From Pseudomonas sp. MN1F (GTDB lineage Bacteria; Pseudomonadota; Gammaproteobacteria; Pseudomonadales; Pseudomonadaceae), in NCBI RefSeq assembly GCF_009391885.1, contig NZ_VZII01000031.1:22523-86522 (forward strand): 64,000 nucleotides of DNA, written 5' to 3'. Shown here in pieces: positions 8,373 through 16,990 of the stretch. The first letter of the stretch is position 1; every line of letters starts with the position of its first letter. Below the pieces are notes generated by a model that saw only the letters and a program-made list of their open reading frames with translations, searched no databases and was not told the DNA's origin. The position numbers were made by a program, and so were the translations under genes.

Positions 8373-9664
8373 GCGTTGAACCAGCCCAGCTTGATGACGA
8401 ACAGAATGGAAAGGATCACCAGGGCCGGGTTCAGGTCGCGGTGACGGCCAGAGATCAGCTTGACGGCGGTCCAGGAAATGAAACCGAAGGCGATGCCGTT
8501 GGCGATCGAGTAAGTCAGCGGCATGGCCAAGGCGGTCACCACCACCGGCGCGGCCTCGGTGACGTCGTCCCAGTTGATTTCCGCCAGGCCCGAAGCCATC
8601 AGCACGGCGACGAACAGCAGCGCCGGGGCCGTGGCAAAGGCCGGCACGCTACCGGCCAGCGGGGCGAAGAACAGCGCCAGCAGGAACAGGATGGCGACCA
8701 CGATGGCGGTCAGGCCGGTGCGGCCCCCGGCGCTTACGCCAGCTGCGGATTCGATATAGCTGGTGGTGGTCGAGGTGCCCAGCAGCGAACCTGCCATGGC
8801 GGCGGTGCTGTCGGCGATCAGGGCACGGCCCATCTTCGGCATGTGGCCGTCCTTGCCCATCAGGCCGGCGCGCTTGGCCACACCGATCAGGGTGCCGGAG
8901 TTGTCGAACAGGTCGACGAACAGGAAGGCGAAGATCACGCTGACCAGGCCCACGTCGAGGGCGCCCTTGATGTCCAGCTGGAGGAAGGTCGGTGCCAGCG
9001 ATGGCGGCATCGAGACCACGCCACCGAACGGCGTCACGCCCATCAGGATCGAGGCGATGGTCACGGCCAGAATGCCGATCAGCACGGCGCCACGGACCTT
9101 CAGCGACTCGAGGCCGACGATCAGGAAGAAGCCCAGCGTGGCGAGGATTGGCGCCGGTTGCTTGAGGTCGCCCAGGCCCACCAGGGTCGCCGGGTTATCG
9201 ACGACGATGCCGGCGTTATGCAGGGCGATGAACGCCAGGAACAGGCCGATACCTGCAGCAATCGCCGAACGCAGCGGCAGCGGGATGCTGTTCACGATCC
9301 ACTCGCGGATACGGAAGATCGACAGCAGGAAGAACATCACCGCCGAGAGGAACACCGCGCCCAGTGCCACCTGCCAGGTGTGGCCCATGTGCAGGACCAC
9401 CGTGTAGGTGAAGAATGCGTTCAGGCCCATGCCCGGCGCCAGGGCGATCGGGTAGTTGGCGATCAGGCCCATGGTGGTCGAGCCGATGGCGGCAGCCAGG
9501 CAGGTGGCGACGAAGATCGCGCCTTTGTCCATGCCGGTCTCGCCGAGGATACTCGGGTTGACGAACAGGATGTAGGCCATGGCCAGGAAGGTGGTGACGC
9601 CCGCAAGAATCTCGGTGCGCACATTGGTGTTGTGTGCTTTTAGTTGAAACAGCCTTTCCAGCAT
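8369..9664 (-). CDS. NCS2 purine permease (AzgA/adenine-guanine-hypoxanthine type)
   Basis: This is a 431-residue inner-membrane nucleobase:proton symporter with about 12-14 transmembrane segments. N-terminal marks LAGVTTFLAMAYILFVNPSIL and the NYPIALAPGMGLNAFFTY segment are diagnostic of the AzgA-like branch of NCS2 (the AdeP, GhxP and PbuG group) rather than the uracil/xanthine branch found at 19042. The later motif DLFDNSGTLIGVA supplies family substrate-contact residues. Its stop overlaps the trmA start by four bases. It probably imports adenine, guanine or hypoxanthine; the exact substrate cannot be read from sequence. Confidence 0.92.
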   Translation of the reverse strand: MLERLFQLKAHNTNVRTEILAGVTTFLAMAYILFVNPSILGETGMDKGAIFVATCLAAAIGSTTMGLIANYPIALAPGMGLNAFFTYTVVLHMGHTWQVALGAVFLSAVMFFLLSIFRIREWIVNSIPLPLRSAIAAGIGLFLAFIALHNAGIVVDNPATLVGLGDLKQPAPILATLGFFLIVGLESLKVRGAVLIGILAVTIASILMGVTPFGGVVSMPPSLAPTFLQLDIKGALDVGLVSVIFAFLFVDLFDNSGTLIGVAKRAGLMGKDGHMPKMGRALIADSTAAMAGSLLGTSTTTSYIESAAGVSAGGRTGLTAIVVAILFLLALFFAPLAGSVPAFATAPALLFVAVLMASGLAEINWDDVTEAAPVVVTALAMPLTYSIANGIAFGFISWTAVKLISGRHRDLNPALVILSILFVIKLGWFNA

Positions 9665-9823
9665 GCCCGCTCCCCAGGGCGCCCTCGCGCCGTGAATGTA
9701 TCGACCCCATCAGCAAAGCACAGACCGTAGCCGATGCCGTGGTTTTGTGTGGGGCGGAAAAAAGCCGCGCATCATACCAGCATGCTCGGCGGGGGCCTAT
9801 CGCCGTTGGGAGCAGGCAAGCGA

Positions 9824-11044
9824 TCAGCCGTTGTGCAAGCGATCGCGCTTGGCCAGCGAGGGGAACAGTTTTATCCACACCCCGGTCACCACCAGGGTGC
9901 CGACCCCGCCCAGCACCACCGCCGGCACCGTGCCGAACCAGTGCGCCGTCACCCCGGATTCGAACTCACCCAGCTGGTTCGAAGCGCCGATGAACAACCC
10001 GTTCACCGCGCTCACCCGCCCACGCATCTCGTCAGGTGTCTCCAGCTGCACGAAGGCGCCGCGGATCACCATGCTGATCATGTCCGCCGCGCCCAGCACC
10101 ACCAGCACCGCCAGCGAGAACCAGAACGAGGTCGACAGGCCAAAGGCGATGGTTGCCACGCCGAACAGCCCGACCGCAGTGAACATGGTGCGGCCGACCT
10201 TGCGTTCGACCGGGAACCGCGCCAGCCACAGCGACATCAGCAGTGCCCCCACCGCTGGCGCCGAGCGCAGCAGGCCCAGGCCCCACGGGCCGGTAAGCAG
10301 GATGTCCTTGGCAAACACCGGCAGCAGGGCGGTGGCGCCACCGAGCAGCACCGCGAACAGGTCCAGCGAGATGGCCCCGAGGATGTCGGGCCGGCTGCGG
10401 ATGAAGCGGATTCCGGCCATCAGTGATTCGATACTGGCGCGGCCACGCTGCGGCACCTGCTGGCGTGAGTCGAGGCTGAGCATCAGCAGGCAGGCGATGG
10501 CGTACAGGGCGACAGTCGGGCCGTACACCCAGATGCTGCCGAAGGCGTACAGCAAGCCACCCACGGCCGGGGCGACGATGGTGGCCGCCTGGGTCGCCGA
10601 GGCCGAGGCCGCCACCGCCCGCGGAAACAGCCCCGGCGGCACCACGTTGGGCAGCAGCGCCTGGGTCGCCGGCATCTCGAACGAGCGGGTGGCACCGAGC
10701 AGGAAGGCCAGAACGAAGATCAGCTCACGGCTGACGTTGTCGGTGGCGCTGCCCACCGCCAGTGCCAGTGCAATCAGCCCTTGCAAGGTCTGGCACAGCG
10801 CCGCGACCTTGCGCCGGTCATAGCGGTCGGCGACGTGCCCGGTGTGCAGCATGAACAGCACCCGCGGGGCGAATTCGACCAGGCCGACCAAGCCCAGGTC
10901 GAGCACATTGCCGGTCAGCTGGTAGAGGTGCCAGCCAATGGCCACTGTCAGCATCTGGAAGCCGCTGGCGGTGAACACCCGGGCCAGCCAGAAGGCGATG
11001 AAAGGGCGGTGATGACGCAACAACTGCGGTGCGGAATCGGACAT
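9824..11044 (-). CDS. MFS transporter, EntS/DHA3-like
   Basis: This is a 406-residue major facilitator with 12 predicted membrane segments. The loop motif HTGHVADRYDRRKV after segment 2 is the MFS motif-A signature (GxxaDRxxRkk). Overall pattern (LARVFTASGFQMLTVAIGWHLYQLTGN) fits the EntS/MFS_3 exporter family, whose members export enterobactin, macrolides or other small molecules. I chose the internal ATG (MSDSAPQLL); a start 48 bases upstream is possible. A 5-5-5 palindrome lies upstream at 11099. No siderophore synthesis genes are adjacent, so the substrate is unknown. Confidence 0.88.
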   Translation of the reverse strand: MSDSAPQLLRHHRPFIAFWLARVFTASGFQMLTVAIGWHLYQLTGNVLDLGLVGLVEFAPRVLFMLHTGHVADRYDRRKVAALCQTLQGLIALALAVGSATDNVSRELIFVLAFLLGATRSFEMPATQALLPNVVPPGLFPRAVAASASATQAATIVAPAVGGLLYAFGSIWVYGPTVALYAIACLLMLSLDSRQQVPQRGRASIESLMAGIRFIRSRPDILGAISLDLFAVLLGGATALLPVFAKDILLTGPWGLGLLRSAPAVGALLMSLWLARFPVERKVGRTMFTAVGLFGVATIAFGLSTSFWFSLAVLVVLGAADMISMVIRGAFVQLETPDEMRGRVSAVNGLFIGASNQLGEFESGVTAHWFGTVPAVVLGGVGTLVVTGVWIKLFPSLAKRDRLHNG

Positions 11045-11098
11045 CGGAAACCTGTTGGCCTCGGCGCAGTAGAGGGGCCCGCAGCGTATCATCTGTTT

Positions 11099-11113
11099 GT
11101 AACAAGCGGTTAC
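11099..11113. promoter_or_regulatory. Palindrome upstream of MFS transporter
   Basis: GTAAC-AAGCG-GTTAC is a perfect inverted repeat 55 bp before the chosen MFS start. It could be an operator for a TetR- or LysR-type regulator; none is encoded next door. Confidence 0.3.
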
Positions 11114-11229
11114 TGTTTACCGTGATCGGCACTTTTTCAAGTCGCGCGAAAGGGGGTGGGGCAACCGGTCACGCGGCAAACCACCACACGGCCCTGCGGG
11201 CCATTCGGGACTATGCTTCCTAGCAGTCG

Positions 11230-11243
11230 TTGATCTGGATCAA
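11230..11243. promoter_or_regulatory. Anr/FNR box upstream of cioAB
   Basis: TTGAT-CTGG-ATCAA is a perfect match to the Anr/FNR consensus TTGAT-N4-ATCAA. In P. aeruginosa the cioAB genes are known to be under Anr control, with repression at low oxygen. Here the box lies downstream of a possible -10 (TATGCT, 11212), a position compatible with repression. Confidence 0.8.
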
Positions 11244-11255
11244 TCGTTGCTCTTG

Positions 11256-11292
11256 CAACAAACGGGCAACAAACGGGCAACAAACGGACAAC
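11256..11292. repeat. 11-bp tandem repeat, 3.4 copies, upstream of cioA
   Basis: CAACAAACGGG is repeated head to tail at 11256, 11267 and 11278 (the last with G to A at its final base), followed by a partial CAACGAA copy. The 11-bp period is one helical turn, so it could be a phased protein-binding array or a slippage product. Confidence 0.75.
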
Positions 11293-11422
11293 GAATTGGC
11301 CTTTGGGCCGGAATCCCTGCGATCGAACAGAACAATTCCAACGTGCCGCACTCGACTACCGTGGGGGCAGTGGGCGACGGGGCCACAGGCCCGGACGCCG
11401 GATTATCTGAAGAGGAAGCACC

Positions 11423-12859
11423 ATGTTCGGAATAGAGGCCTTAGAGCTCGCCCGAATGCAGTTTGCCTTTACCGTGTCGTTCCACATCCTGTTCCCGGCC
11501 ATCACCATCGGCCTGGCGAGCTACCTGGCAGTCCTCGAAGGCCTATGGCTGCGGACCCACAACCAGGTCTACCGTGACCTCTACCACTTCTGGTCGAAGA
11601 TCTTCGCCGTCAACTTCGGCATGGGCGTGGTCTCCGGCCTGGTCATGGCCTACCAGTTCGGCACCAACTGGAGCCGTTTCTCCGACTTCGCAGGCGCCAT
11701 TACCGGCCCGTTGCTCACCTATGAAGTGCTCACCGCCTTCTTCCTGGAGGCAGGTTTCCTTGGCGTCATGCTGTTCGGCTGGAACCGTGTTGGCCGTGGC
11801 CTGCACTTCTTTTCCACGGTGATGGTCGCGCTCGGCACCCTGGTCTCGACCTTCTGGATTCTCGCCTCCAACAGCTGGATGCAGACCCCGCAGGGCCACG
11901 AGATCATTGATGGCCGGGTGGTGCCGGTGGACTGGCTAGCGGTAGTGTTCAACCCGTCGTTCCCCTATCGGCTGATGCACATGGCCACCGCCGCGTTCGT
12001 TTCCACGGCGTTCTTCGTCGGTGCTTCGGCGGCCTGGCACCTGCTGCGCGGGCGTGACAACCCGGCCGTGCGCAAGATGCTGTCGATGGCCATGTGGATG
12101 GCCCTGATCGTGGCCCCCATCCAGGCGGTGATCGGTGACTTCCATGGGCTCAACACCCTCAAGCACCAGCCGGTGAAGATCGCCGCGATCGAGGGCCACT
12201 GGGAGAACGTGCCCGGTGAGCCGACCCCGCTGATCCTGTTCGGCATCCCCGACATGAAGGCCGAAACCACCCGCTTCAAAGTCGAGATCCCGGCGCTCGG
12301 CAGCCTGATCCTGACCCACAGCCTGGACAAGCAGGTGCCGGCGATGAAGGAGTTCCCGCCTGAGGACCGGCCCAACTCGACCATTGTGTTCTGGTCGTTC
12401 CGGGTCATGGTCGGGCTCGGCTTCCTGATGATCTTCGTCGGGCTGTGGAGCCTCTGGCTGCGCAAACGCGGCACCCTCTATACCTCGCGGCCGTTCCTGT
12501 ACCTGGCCCTGTGGATGGGCCCGTCCGGGCTGATCGCGCTGCTCGCCGGCTGGTTCACCACCGAAATCGGCCGCCAGCCGTGGGTGGTGTATGGCCTGAT
12601 GCGCACCGCCGACGGTGTGTCCAACCACAGTTATGCACAGCTCGGCTTCACCCTGGTGGCGTTCGTGGTGGTGTACTTCGCCCTGTTCGGCACTGGCCTG
12701 GGCTACATGATGCGCCTGGTGCGCAAAGGTCCGCAGACCGGCGAGGGTGATGAACACAACCCCGGGGGGCCTGGCACCCAACGTACGCCGGCGCGGCCGC
12801 TGTCCGCCGCCGATGAGGGCCATGAGGCCGAGTCCGCCAGCCTGAGCAAGGGGAACTGA
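11423..12859 (+). CDS. cioA: Cyanide-insensitive cytochrome bd-type quinol oxidase subunit I
   Basis: CioA is the haem-carrying subunit of the bd-type terminal oxidase that reduces oxygen with ubiquinol and resists cyanide. The 478-residue protein has nine or so membrane helices. His21 in QFAFTVSFHILFP matches the haem axial ligand near the N-terminus of CydA; VIGDFHGLNTLKHQP carries the second conserved His, and QPWVVYGLMRTADG holds the Met ligand region. The quinol-binding loop is short, as in the CIO branch. The ATG follows AAGAGGAAGCACC. It is first in cioA-cioB-DUF2474, three bases from cioB, and is preceded by an Anr box. Confidence 0.96.
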   Translation: MFGIEALELARMQFAFTVSFHILFPAITIGLASYLAVLEGLWLRTHNQVYRDLYHFWSKIFAVNFGMGVVSGLVMAYQFGTNWSRFSDFAGAITGPLLTYEVLTAFFLEAGFLGVMLFGWNRVGRGLHFFSTVMVALGTLVSTFWILASNSWMQTPQGHEIIDGRVVPVDWLAVVFNPSFPYRLMHMATAAFVSTAFFVGASAAWHLLRGRDNPAVRKMLSMAMWMALIVAPIQAVIGDFHGLNTLKHQPVKIAAIEGHWENVPGEPTPLILFGIPDMKAETTRFKVEIPALGSLILTHSLDKQVPAMKEFPPEDRPNSTIVFWSFRVMVGLGFLMIFVGLWSLWLRKRGTLYTSRPFLYLALWMGPSGLIALLAGWFTTEIGRQPWVVYGLMRTADGVSNHSYAQLGFTLVAFVVVYFALFGTGLGYMMRLVRKGPQTGEGDEHNPGGPGTQRTPARPLSAADEGHEAESASLSKGN

Positions 12860-12862
12860 GCC

Positions 12863-13870
12863 ATGGGTATCGACCTTCCGCTGATCTGGGCCGTGATCAT
12901 CATCTTCGGCGTCATGATGTACGTGGTGATGGATGGTTTCGACCTGGGGATCGGCATGCTCTTCCCTTTTGTCAAAGGCGAGCGTGACCGCGATGTGATG
13001 ATGAATACCGTCGCCCCCGTCTGGGACGGCAACGAAACCTGGTTGGTGCTGGGCGGCGCCGGGCTGTTCGGGGCGTTCCCGATGGCCTATGCCGTGGTAC
13101 TCGAAGCGCTGTACCTGCCGCTGATCCTGATGCTGATCGGCCTGATCTTCCGTGGCGTGGCCTTCGAGTTCCGCTTCAAGGCCAAGGCCGACAAGCGTCA
13201 TGTATGGGACAAGGCGTTCATCGGCGGCTCGCTGGTCGCCACCTTCTTCCAGGGCGTGGCGCTGGGCGCCTTCCTCGAAGGCTTCAAGGTGGTCGACCGG
13301 CACTTCGCCGGTGGCACCCTCGACTGGCTGACACCGTTCAGCCTGTTCTGCGGCCTTGGCCTGATCGTCGCCTACACCTTGCTGGGCTGTACCTGGCTGA
13401 TCATGAAGACCGAGGGCGATCTGCAACTGAAGATGCATGACCTCGCCCGGCCGCTGGCGCTGGTGCTGCTGGCGGTGATCGGCATCGTCAGCCTGTGGAC
13501 CCCGATCGCGTATCCACAGATTGCCGACCGCTGGTTCAGCATGCCCAACCTGTTCTGGTTCATGCCGGTGCCGCTGCTGGTGCTGGTGACCTTCTACGGC
13601 TTGCTCAAGGCGGTGGCGCGCAATGCGCACTACACGCCGTTCCTGCTGACCCTGGTGCTGATCTTCCTGGGTTACAGCGGGCTGGGCATCAGCCTGTGGC
13701 CGAACATCATCCCGCCGTCGATCTCGATCTGGGATGCCGCCGCGCCGCCGCAGAGCCAGGGCTTCATGCTGGTGGGCACGCTGTTCATCCTGCCGTTCAT
13801 CCTCATGTACACCTTCTGGAGCTACTACGTGTTCCGTGGCAAGGTGACCCATGAAGATGGCTATCACTAG
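12863..13870 (+). CDS. cioB: Cyanide-insensitive quinol oxidase subunit II
   Basis: CioB is the second integral-membrane subunit, pairing with CioA. The 335-residue CydB-family protein has eight or so transmembrane helices; family marks are YVVMDGFDLGIGML, VAPVWDGNETWLVLGGAGLFGAFP and the segment WPNIIPPSISIWDAAAPPQSQ near the end. It starts three bases after the cioA stop and is followed 12 bp later by a small subunit gene, so the three form one transcript. Confidence 0.96.
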   Translation: MGIDLPLIWAVIIIFGVMMYVVMDGFDLGIGMLFPFVKGERDRDVMMNTVAPVWDGNETWLVLGGAGLFGAFPMAYAVVLEALYLPLILMLIGLIFRGVAFEFRFKAKADKRHVWDKAFIGGSLVATFFQGVALGAFLEGFKVVDRHFAGGTLDWLTPFSLFCGLGLIVAYTLLGCTWLIMKTEGDLQLKMHDLARPLALVLLAVIGIVSLWTPIAYPQIADRWFSMPNLFWFMPVPLLVLVTFYGLLKAVARNAHYTPFLLTLVLIFLGYSGLGISLWPNIIPPSISIWDAAAPPQSQGFMLVGTLFILPFILMYTFWSYYVFRGKVTHEDGYH

Positions 13871-13882
13871 GAGGGCCACAGG

Positions 13883-14035
13883 ATGACCGGTAAACATGGC
13901 CTGGAAGACAAGAAACCGCTGTGGCAGCGGCTGGGTTGGCTGGTGCTGATCTGGGCGATGAGCGTGGCGGCCCTGGGCGTGGCCGCCTGGGTGATGCGGC
14001 TGTTCATGGGGGCAGCAGGCCTCACCACCCATTGA
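13883..14035 (+). CDS. DUF2474 small subunit of the bd-type oxidase (CydX-like role)
   Basis: This 50-residue reading frame starts at an ATG after GGAGGGCCACAGG and ends TGA. The protein begins MTGKHGLEDKKPLWQRLGW and has a single transmembrane helix (about 18-42). Position right after cioB, a polar N-terminus with KKPLWQRLGWL, and size fit DUF2474, which accompanies CioAB in pseudomonads in the way CydX accompanies CydAB of E. coli. It probably stabilises the oxidase complex. It is followed directly by a terminator, which closes the operon. Confidence 0.88.
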   Translation: MTGKHGLEDKKPLWQRLGWLVLIWAMSVAALGVAAWVMRLFMGAAGLTTH

Positions 14036-14042
14036 GTGAAAG

Positions 14043-14068
14043 GGGGGCGCCTGGCGCCCCCTGCCTTA
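14043..14068 (+). terminator. Rho-independent terminator of the cio operon
   Basis: GGGGGCGCC and GGCGCCCCC flank a single T and form a strong hairpin 8 bp after the small-subunit stop, followed by TGCCTTATTT. The tail runs into the end of the convergent rlmG gene. Confidence 0.65.
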
Positions 14069-15190
14069 TTTGCGGGCCTTGAGGATCACGAACTTCGGCG
14101 TCGCAGCGACTTGCTCCACGCCACGGAACAGCCGCGCCAGCTTGCTGTGATAGCCCAGGTGGCGGTTGCCGACGATATACAGCGCGCCGCCCACCACCAG
14201 CGCCTCGCGTGCCTGCTGGAACATGCGCCAGGCGAGGAAGTCACCCACCACCTGCTGTTGATGGAAAGGTGGGTTGCACAGCACCACGTCCAGCGACTGT
14301 TTTTCCACCCCGGCCAGGCCATCCCCCGGCATGACCGTGACTGGCCGCTCACCCAAGGCAGCTTGCCAGTTCTCCAGCGCCGACTGCACCGCCATGTACG
14401 ATTCATCGACCAGGGTGAACTGCGCATCCGGGTTGGCCAGCGCGCTGGCAATGGCCAGCACGCCGTTGCCGCAGCCCAGGTCGGCTACGCGGGCGTTGCC
14501 CAGGTCGCGCGGCAGGTGGGGCAGAAAGGCACGGGTGCCGATATCCAGGCCTTCGCGGCAGAACACGTTGGCATGGTTGAGCAGTTCCAGTGCCGGCGTG
14601 TCGAGCCGGTAGCAAGTGGGGTAGGGCGACTTTGCAGCGGGGCGTTCGGCAACCGTGGCGGTCAGCAGGCGGGCCTTTTTCTGCGCCAGCGAAGCCTGCA
14701 CCGGGCCGATGTACTTTTCCATCAGGTCGCCGGCCGCACGCGGCAGGTGCTTGATCATGGCTCCGGCAATCACCTGGGCGCCGGGTGCCAGGTGGCCTTG
14801 CAGGCGGATCAGTTGTTCTTCGAGCAGGGCCAGGGTCTTCGGCACGCGCACCAGCACACGGTCAAACGGTCCTTGCCAGTGCTCGCTGGCCGGCACGAAG
14901 GGTACGCTGTCGAACGCCTTGCCATTGCGCGCCAGGTTTTTCTCCAGCGCCATGTGCGCCAGGTGCGAGTCGCCGCTGCTGACTACCTGCAGATGATCGA
15001 CCAGGCTGGCGGCCAAGGCGCCGAAGCTGTCGTTGAGCACCAGTACCCGGCTGGCAGTGCCCAGGCCCTGGGCATGCAACTGCTCGAGCAGGTATTCATC
15101 GGCGGCATCGAAGGCCTGCAGCGGGTCGTTGGCCTGGTCCGGCTGGCGGATCAGGTCGAGTTCGGCGTAGGAGGTGGTCAACAGGGGCAT
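14066..15190 (-). CDS. rlmG: 23S rRNA guanine-1835 N2-methyltransferase
   Basis: RlmG methylates G1835 of 23S rRNA. The 374-residue protein has duplicated methyltransferase-like halves: an N-terminal inactive half and a C-terminal S-adenosylmethionine-binding half with ADLGCGNGVLAI and the catalytic VLCNPPFH (NPPY/F) motif that targets exocyclic guanine amines. I chose the start MPLLTTSYAELDL; a frame-open extension of 10 residues upstream lacks family similarity. It is convergent with the cio operon and single-gene by spacing. Confidence 0.93.
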   Translation of the reverse strand: MPLLTTSYAELDLIRQPDQANDPLQAFDAADEYLLEQLHAQGLGTASRVLVLNDSFGALAASLVDHLQVVSSGDSHLAHMALEKNLARNGKAFDSVPFVPASEHWQGPFDRVLVRVPKTLALLEEQLIRLQGHLAPGAQVIAGAMIKHLPRAAGDLMEKYIGPVQASLAQKKARLLTATVAERPAAKSPYPTCYRLDTPALELLNHANVFCREGLDIGTRAFLPHLPRDLGNARVADLGCGNGVLAIASALANPDAQFTLVDESYMAVQSALENWQAALGERPVTVMPGDGLAGVEKQSLDVVLCNPPFHQQQVVGDFLAWRMFQQAREALVVGGALYIVGNRHLGYHSKLARLFRGVEQVAATPKFVILKARK

Positions 15191-15283
15191 GGCGTCTGGC
15201 TCGGGTACGGATCTGCCCATGGCGGTTCGCCACGAGCTTTGCTGCGCGATTCTACAGGGCTTTGCCCGAGGCCGCAGGCCTGG

Positions 15284-15994
15284 CTACTGTTCGATCAGGC
15301 CGCGCATCATGGCGATGGCGATGGCGCCGGCCTTGTTGGCGGCGTTGGTCTTGGTGATGACGCTGCGGATATGGAAGTTCACCGTGCTTTGCGACAGTGA
15401 CAGGATGCAGGTGACGTCGGCGGCGGTCTTGCCGGCGGCCGACCACTTGAGCACTTCGATTTCGCGCTCGCTCATTTTCAGCGGCGCGCTGAGCTTGGAC
15501 AGGTGATATTCGCTGATGATCGCGTGCAGGGTGTGGCACAGCCACTGCACCTTGCCGGCTTTGTCGTACAGCTCGGCGATGTTCACTGCGTTGCTTGGCC
15601 GGCAAATGCTGACCTGGCTCTCATTATGCTGAAGGTCATGCAAGGACTGCGTCCAGCCATGGCGCAGCCCGTGTGCGCAAGCTTGCTCGCGGAAGTCGGG
15701 TACTTCGCGGTACAGGTCGTCGGTCCATACTACCGGCATGGTCGAGGAGTGGCTTCGGGCCGCCGCTGCGTCCCGTTTGTAGAAGTCGTCACGCTGGTAG
15801 CGCTCGATCCATGCGACTGGATAGTTGCTGTAGAGGTACAGCCGTGGCGATTGCGCTGCCAGTTGAATGCGGACTTTCAGCCCCAGAAACATCATGTCCA
15901 GGTCTTGCGCCAGGTGCACAGCGAGGTCAAAAACCTTTTGCGGTGTGCTTTCGCTGATCAGCTGATGGAGATGCTCGTGATTCCATTGAAGCAT
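15284..15994 (-). CDS. ppoR: LuxR solo quorum-sensing regulator (PpoR-like)
   Basis: This 236-residue protein has an N-terminal acyl-homoserine-lactone-binding domain (about 15-160) and a C-terminal GerE-type helix-turn-helix (about 170-232). Of the six invariant ligand-pocket residues of LuxR proteins, Trp62, Tyr66, Asp75, Trp90 and a Gly are present, but the Pro after Asp75 is Ala76. The DNA-binding motif EIEVLKWSAAGKT is intact. No luxI lies in the window, so it is a solo; location between rlmG and fpr matches PpoR of P. putida (PP_4647), which responds to 3-oxo-C6-homoserine lactone. The ATG follows GAGGGAG; the frame is open for 408 bases upstream but that part is not LuxR-like. Confidence 0.9.
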   Translation of the reverse strand: MLQWNHEHLHQLISESTPQKVFDLAVHLAQDLDMMFLGLKVRIQLAAQSPRLYLYSNYPVAWIERYQRDDFYKRDAAAARSHSSTMPVVWTDDLYREVPDFREQACAHGLRHGWTQSLHDLQHNESQVSICRPSNAVNIAELYDKAGKVQWLCHTLHAIISEYHLSKLSAPLKMSEREIEVLKWSAAGKTAADVTCILSLSQSTVNFHIRSVITKTNAANKAGAIAIAMMRGLIEQ

Positions 15995-16207
15995 CTGTCT
16001 CACTCCCTCGACGGTTACTGTTCCAATCCGTTTGCATACCGGGAGGATTGTAGGAAAAGTCCGAGCGTTGTGTTGGGATTTTTTGTTATAGAAGCCGCAT
16101 CTTTCATTAAACCTGACGCGATCACCGTGTTGTGGCCCTACATTCCAGCGGTTTTTATCCGGGCCGCTTTGCGCGACACTGGGCGCACGCCTTACACGGA
16201 GCCCGAC

Positions 16208-16984
16208 ATGACCGCCAGTGCCGACAAATTTACCCGCCAGACCCTGCTCGACGTCCAGCCGCTGACGCCGAACCTGTTCAGCCTGCGGGTTACGCGCGAT
16301 CCAGGGTTTCGCTTCCGGGCCGGCCAGTTCGCTCGGCTGGGCGTGACCAAGGCCGATGGCAGCGTGGTCTGGCGTGCCTATTCGATGGTCAGTGCCCCCC
16401 ATGATGAATACCTCGATTTCTTTTCAATCGTGGTGCCGGGTGGCGAATTCACCAGCGAGCTGAGCCGCCTGGGCGAGGGCGATACCTTGTTGATCGACCG
16501 TCAGGCGTTCGGCTACCTGACCCTTGATCGCTTTGTCGGTGGCCGAGACCTGTGGCTGCTGGCGACCGGCACCGGCATCGCGCCCTTCATGTCGATCCTG
16601 CAGGACTTTGAAGCCTGGGAGCGTTTCGACGCCATCAAGCTGGTGTATTCGGTGCGCGAGGCGAAAGAGCTGGCGTATGTAGACGACATCGCCGGGTTGG
16701 AGCAGCGTGATTACCTGGCCGAATTCGCTGGCAAGCTGCAGTTCATTCCAGTGGTGACCCGTGAGCAGCACCCAGGGGCATTGAATGCGCGTATCACCAC
16801 GCTGATCGAGAATGGCGAGCTGGAAAAGGCAGCGGGCCTGGCGCTGTCGCCCGAGCATTCGCGGATCATGCTGTGTGGCAACCCTGAGATGATCGACGAG
16901 ACGCGCAAGGTGCTCAAGGCGCGTGACCTGCAACTGAGCCTGAGCAAGCGGCCGGGGCAGGTGGCGGTGGAAAACTACTGGTGA
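16208..16984 (+). CDS. fpr: Ferredoxin (flavodoxin)-NADP+ reductase
   Basis: The 258-residue flavoenzyme moves electrons between NADPH and ferredoxin or flavodoxin, often in oxidative-stress defence. FAD-binding domain: FRAGQFARLG and RAYSMVSAP (the RxYS motif, about 58-66). NADP-binding domain: LLATGTGIAPFMSIL, then IMLCGNPEMI. The C-terminal VAVENYW is typical of bacterial class-IA reductases. The ATG follows CACGGAG. It is divergent from the luxR gene by about 210 bp and ends before a shared hairpin with mscL. Confidence 0.94.
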   Translation: MTASADKFTRQTLLDVQPLTPNLFSLRVTRDPGFRFRAGQFARLGVTKADGSVVWRAYSMVSAPHDEYLDFFSIVVPGGEFTSELSRLGEGDTLLIDRQAFGYLTLDRFVGGRDLWLLATGTGIAPFMSILQDFEAWERFDAIKLVYSVREAKELAYVDDIAGLEQRDYLAEFAGKLQFIPVVTREQHPGALNARITTLIENGELEKAAGLALSPEHSRIMLCGNPEMIDETRKVLKARDLQLSLSKRPGQVAVENYW

Positions 16985-16990
16985 TGCAAA

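Larger units (their letters stand above)
11045..11422. other. 378-bp intergenic control region between MFS gene and cioA
   Basis: This divergent intergenic region contains no convincing gene. It holds a GTAAC-N5-GTTAC palindrome near the MFS gene (11099-11113), a possible -10 element TATGCT at 11212, an Anr/FNR box at 11230, and three 11-bp tandem repeats from 11256. The remaining 130 bp before cioA is a leader in which I see no other motif apart from the ribosome binding site. Confidence 0.6.

Noticed and set aside
11256..11292. CRISPR-like array
   Set aside because: The 11-bp units are directly adjacent without spacers, and no cas genes are present.
11936..14032. 698-codon minus-strand frame opposite cioAB
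   Set aside because: Antisense of CioA/CioB; low-complexity His/Gln/Arg product and no ribosome binding site.
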